Source of the DNA: Candidatus Nitrosopumilus sp. | GTDB lineage: Archaea > Thermoproteota > Nitrososphaeria > Nitrososphaerales > Nitrosopumilaceae | Reading direction: 5' to 3' | Length of the DNA: 6,586 bases | Assembly: GCA_029941825.1 (NCBI GenBank) | Contig: JAPYTM010000047.1 | Coordinates: 1-6,586 of the forward strand | Shown here: piece after piece, positions 4,928-6,586 of the stretch | Position numbering within the stretch: the first letter of the stretch is position 1 | Layout of the letters: every line of letters starts with the position of its first letter | The notes under the pieces: model-generated | Told to the model about the DNA's origin: nothing | The model's database searches: none | Seen by the model: only the letters and a program-made list of their open reading frames with translations | Translations under genes and position numbers: made by a program

Positions 4928-4968
4928 AAAAAAACAAATGGAAAAAAAAGAAAATAAATATAAAAAAA
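4928..4968 (-). terminator. Multi-T-tract terminator after lsm
   Basis: In transcription order the minus strand carries T7 (4968-4962), T4 (4954-4951), T8 (4949-4942) and T7 (4934-4928) within about 40 bases, starting some 35 bases past the lsm stop. Consecutive long T runs are the main intrinsic termination signal of archaeal RNA polymerase. It separates the rpoA-lsm transcript from the eL30 operon. Confidence 0.7.
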
Positions 4969-5004
4969 TCTCGGATTGAATTTAATATTTGAAAGAGTCT
5001 AAGA

Positions 5005-5229
5005 TTATTCTTTTGGAAGAGAGATTAGTAAAATATTATCTCCACGTAATAGAATAGTGTTAAGTTTTACAGGTGTTTCATCAGTGATATCTTCTGCATT
5101 CTCCAGAGTCAAATTCATGTGAATATCAAATTCTTTTAAAGTTCCATGAATGGTTTTGTCATTTCGTAATCGAAGTAGTACATCTTTGTCTCTGTTGTTA
5201 ATCATTAATGTTGAAATTTCATCAGCCAT
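5005..5229 (-). CDS. Sm-like RNA-binding protein (archaeal LSm)
   Basis: This is an archaeal LSm protein of 74 residues, essentially just the Sm fold. Sm1 runs through DVLLRLRNDKTIHGTLKEFD and on to IHMNLTLENAEDI, with the D-x-x-M-N uridine-binding residues. Sm2 is ILLRGDNILLISLP, with the R-G-D-N pocket. Archaeal LSm proteins form heptameric rings that bind U-rich single-stranded RNA and are linked to tRNA and small-RNA processing. I start at ATG 5229 (MADEIS); an in-frame GTG at 5238 would add three residues. It lies 31 bases after the rpoA stop and before a strong terminator, so it is probably the last gene of the rpo transcript. Many other archaea place eL30 directly after rpoA2, so this is an insertion relative to that order. 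Confidence 0.93.
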   Translation of the reverse strand: MADEISTLMINNRDKDVLLRLRNDKTIHGTLKEFDIHMNLTLENAEDITDETPVKLNTILLRGDNILLISLPKE

Positions 5230-5260
5230 AATTATCACAAAAAAGTTCTCTAAGAGTTCC

Positions 5261-6586
5261 TCATTTTTTCTTGCTTACTTGCATGTATAAATCAACAGTG
5301 CCACTTCCAATTGGAATGTTACTTCCAACAATTACATTTTCTGTAATACCTTTCAGTTGCTCAATCTCACCCATAAGAGCTGCTTTTGCAAGTGTTGGTA
5401 CTGTAATCTCAAATGCTGCTCTTGCAAGAACACTATTTTTGCTACCTGCAATTCCATGTCTGCCAATTTGTTGCATATAACCTCTTGAACACATTAAATC
5501 AGACACTAACATGATGTATCTGTTATCAACTTCCAGTCCTTGGTCACCTAAAGTATGATTTAATTCATTAATCAAAGAGTTTCTTGCAGCCTCAATACCT
5601 AATGTTCCTGCAATTTCAAAGACATTATTTGTTCTAACATTTCTTTTATCAATTCCTTTAACTTCAAGGACTTTAGCAATGTTAGATCCGGTTGTTTGAA
5701 TTACCCATTCATCATCTTTTTGTACTAAGGTTACACGTGCAATATCTGGAACTCCTTTAACAGTAGTGTTAAGAACTTTATTTCTAATTGCAATAACTGT
5801 TGCAGTGTCTGATTCATCAACTAGTTTCAGAGTTATTACCTCCCCAGAAGTTTCTAGTTTGAATTTCTTGTTTGATGAAAGTGCATCTTCAATTTCAGCA
5901 ATTGTGCACCCTCTCTCCCTAAGTCTATTTTCACTTACAATAAGTTGAATTTGAGTGGAGTAATCAGTCTCACTATCTGCAATTAATGCACTTACTTTAG
6001 TTTGTAAGACATTTCTTGCAACTTCAATAGCTTTTTCTCGTGAGTTCTTTGATTCTTTATCAAGATAAATATCCATAGTTGGGGTAACTGGTTTCTTTCT
6101 TGCATCAACGAGTTCTATCAATCTCGGTAAACCTAAAGTGACATTTCTTTCTTTAATTCCTGCAAAGTGGAATGTTCTCAAAGTCATCTGAGTACCAGGT
6201 TCACCAATTGATTGTGCAGTGACAATTCCTACTGCTTGACCAGGTTCCACTTTAGCTTTATTGTATAATGATAATCCTTTCTTACAAACATTTTCTACAC
6301 CATCTTTACTTAGAGTGGATTTTTGTAATGCATCAATTAGATTTTTAGTTAATCGTGGATTAAATGTCTTGGCGTATTTTTTAGTAAGAGTTTCAATTTC
6401 TTCTTTTGTTGCTTTCTTTCCAGAATCAACCATACTTTGAGATTCAGTTAATCTAACACTGTTGAATGCTTCACCATGATCACTTTTTGCTACATCTATT
6501 CCATCTTCACCATAAAGGAATTGAACAATGTGACCATGTGGATCTCTTACTGTTCCATCATATTCTAATCTAATGTGTTCTAATGC
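5261..6586 (-). CDS. rpoA: DNA-directed RNA polymerase subunit A, unsplit (partial, N-terminus beyond window)
   Basis: The frame is open to the window edge and encodes the last 441 residues of the polymerase largest subunit. The first visible residues, EYDGTVRDPHGHIVQFLYGE and DGID, belong to the C-terminal end of subunit A', just after the bridge helix. They run without a stop into subunit A'', with the trigger-loop segment TAQSIGEPGTQMTLRTFHFA, then LGLPRLIELVDARKKPVTP, and the C-terminal block RGYMQQIGRHGIAGSKNSVL, ending TENVIVGSNIPIGSGTVDLY. Most archaea encode A' and A'' as separate genes; here they are one polypeptide, as in Thaumarchaeota and eukaryotes. An ATG at 6433 lies near the usual junction but is internal, because homology continues upstream. 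It forms the catalytic core with RpoB. The promoter is outside the window; lsm follows at 31 bases. Confidence 0.95.
   Translation of the reverse strand, partial: ALEHIRLEYDGTVRDPHGHIVQFLYGEDGIDVAKSDHGEAFNSVRLTESQSMVDSGKKATKEEIETLTKKYAKTFNPRLTKNLIDALQKSTLSKDGVENVCKKGLSLYNKAKVEPGQAVGIVTAQSIGEPGTQMTLRTFHFAGIKERNVTLGLPRLIELVDARKKPVTPTMDIYLDKESKNSREKAIEVARNVLQTKVSALIADSETDYSTQIQLIVSENRLRERGCTIAEIEDALSSNKKFKLETSGEVITLKLVDESDTATVIAIRNKVLNTTVKGVPDIARVTLVQKDDEWVIQTTGSNIAKVLEVKGIDKRNVRTNNVFEIAGTLGIEAARNSLINELNHTLGDQGLEVDNRYIMLVSDLMCSRGYMQQIGRHGIAGSKNSVLARAAFEITVPTLAKAALMGEIEQLKGITENVIVGSNIPIGSGTVDLYMQVSKKK

Noticed and set aside
5261..6433. A separate rpoA2 gene starting at the ATG at 6433
   Set aside because: The same frame upstream encodes unmistakable subunit A' sequence (VQFLYGEDGID), with no stop up to the window edge, so the ATG is internal.

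Overview
This AT-rich window looks like the chromosome of a Nitrosopumilus-type ammonia-oxidising archaeon (Thaumarchaeota/Nitrososphaerota). The evidence is: archaeal-type uS7, uS12 and eL30 with a NusA-like KH protein in one run; an Sm-like (LSm) gene; a tRNA-Gln with a short intron at the canonical archaeal site and an A1:U72 end; start codons that sit about 25-30 bases from TATA-like boxes (leaderless style); T-tract terminators; and an RNA polymerase large subunit that runs uninterrupted across the A'/A'' boundary. Most archaea split that subunit into two genes, and the unsplit form is known from Thaumarchaeota. Genus-level placement is inference.

Left part (1-2800), accessory metabolism. 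A nitroreductase-family gene (minus strand, cut by the window edge) and a geranylgeranyl-reductase-family flavoprotein (plus strand) diverge from a roughly 290-base control region. That region holds three imperfect direct repeats of about 35 bases, two inverted repeats and TATA-like boxes. The flavoprotein converges on, and overlaps by 4 bases, a YkgJ-like cysteine-cluster protein. The latter in turn diverges across about 35 bases from a 106-residue protein I do not recognise.

Middle (2837-2924): tRNA-Gln(CTG) with a 15-base intron, facing the end of the ribosomal operon.

Right part (2965-6586), information processing, all on the minus strand. In transcription order: the end of rpoA, lsm, a multi-T-tract terminator, a new TATA promoter with a 12-base perfect palindrome, then eL30, nusA-like, uS12 and uS7. 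This is the classic archaeal rpo-L30e-NusA-S12-S7 string, with two twists: rpoA is unsplit, and an LSm gene plus a terminator/promoter boundary is inserted. EF-1alpha and uS10, which follow uS7 in many archaea, are absent; tRNA-Gln lies there instead.

I see no mobile element, CRISPR array or defence system. The least explained sequence is the repeat-bearing region at 437-721 and the palindrome at the eL30 promoter.
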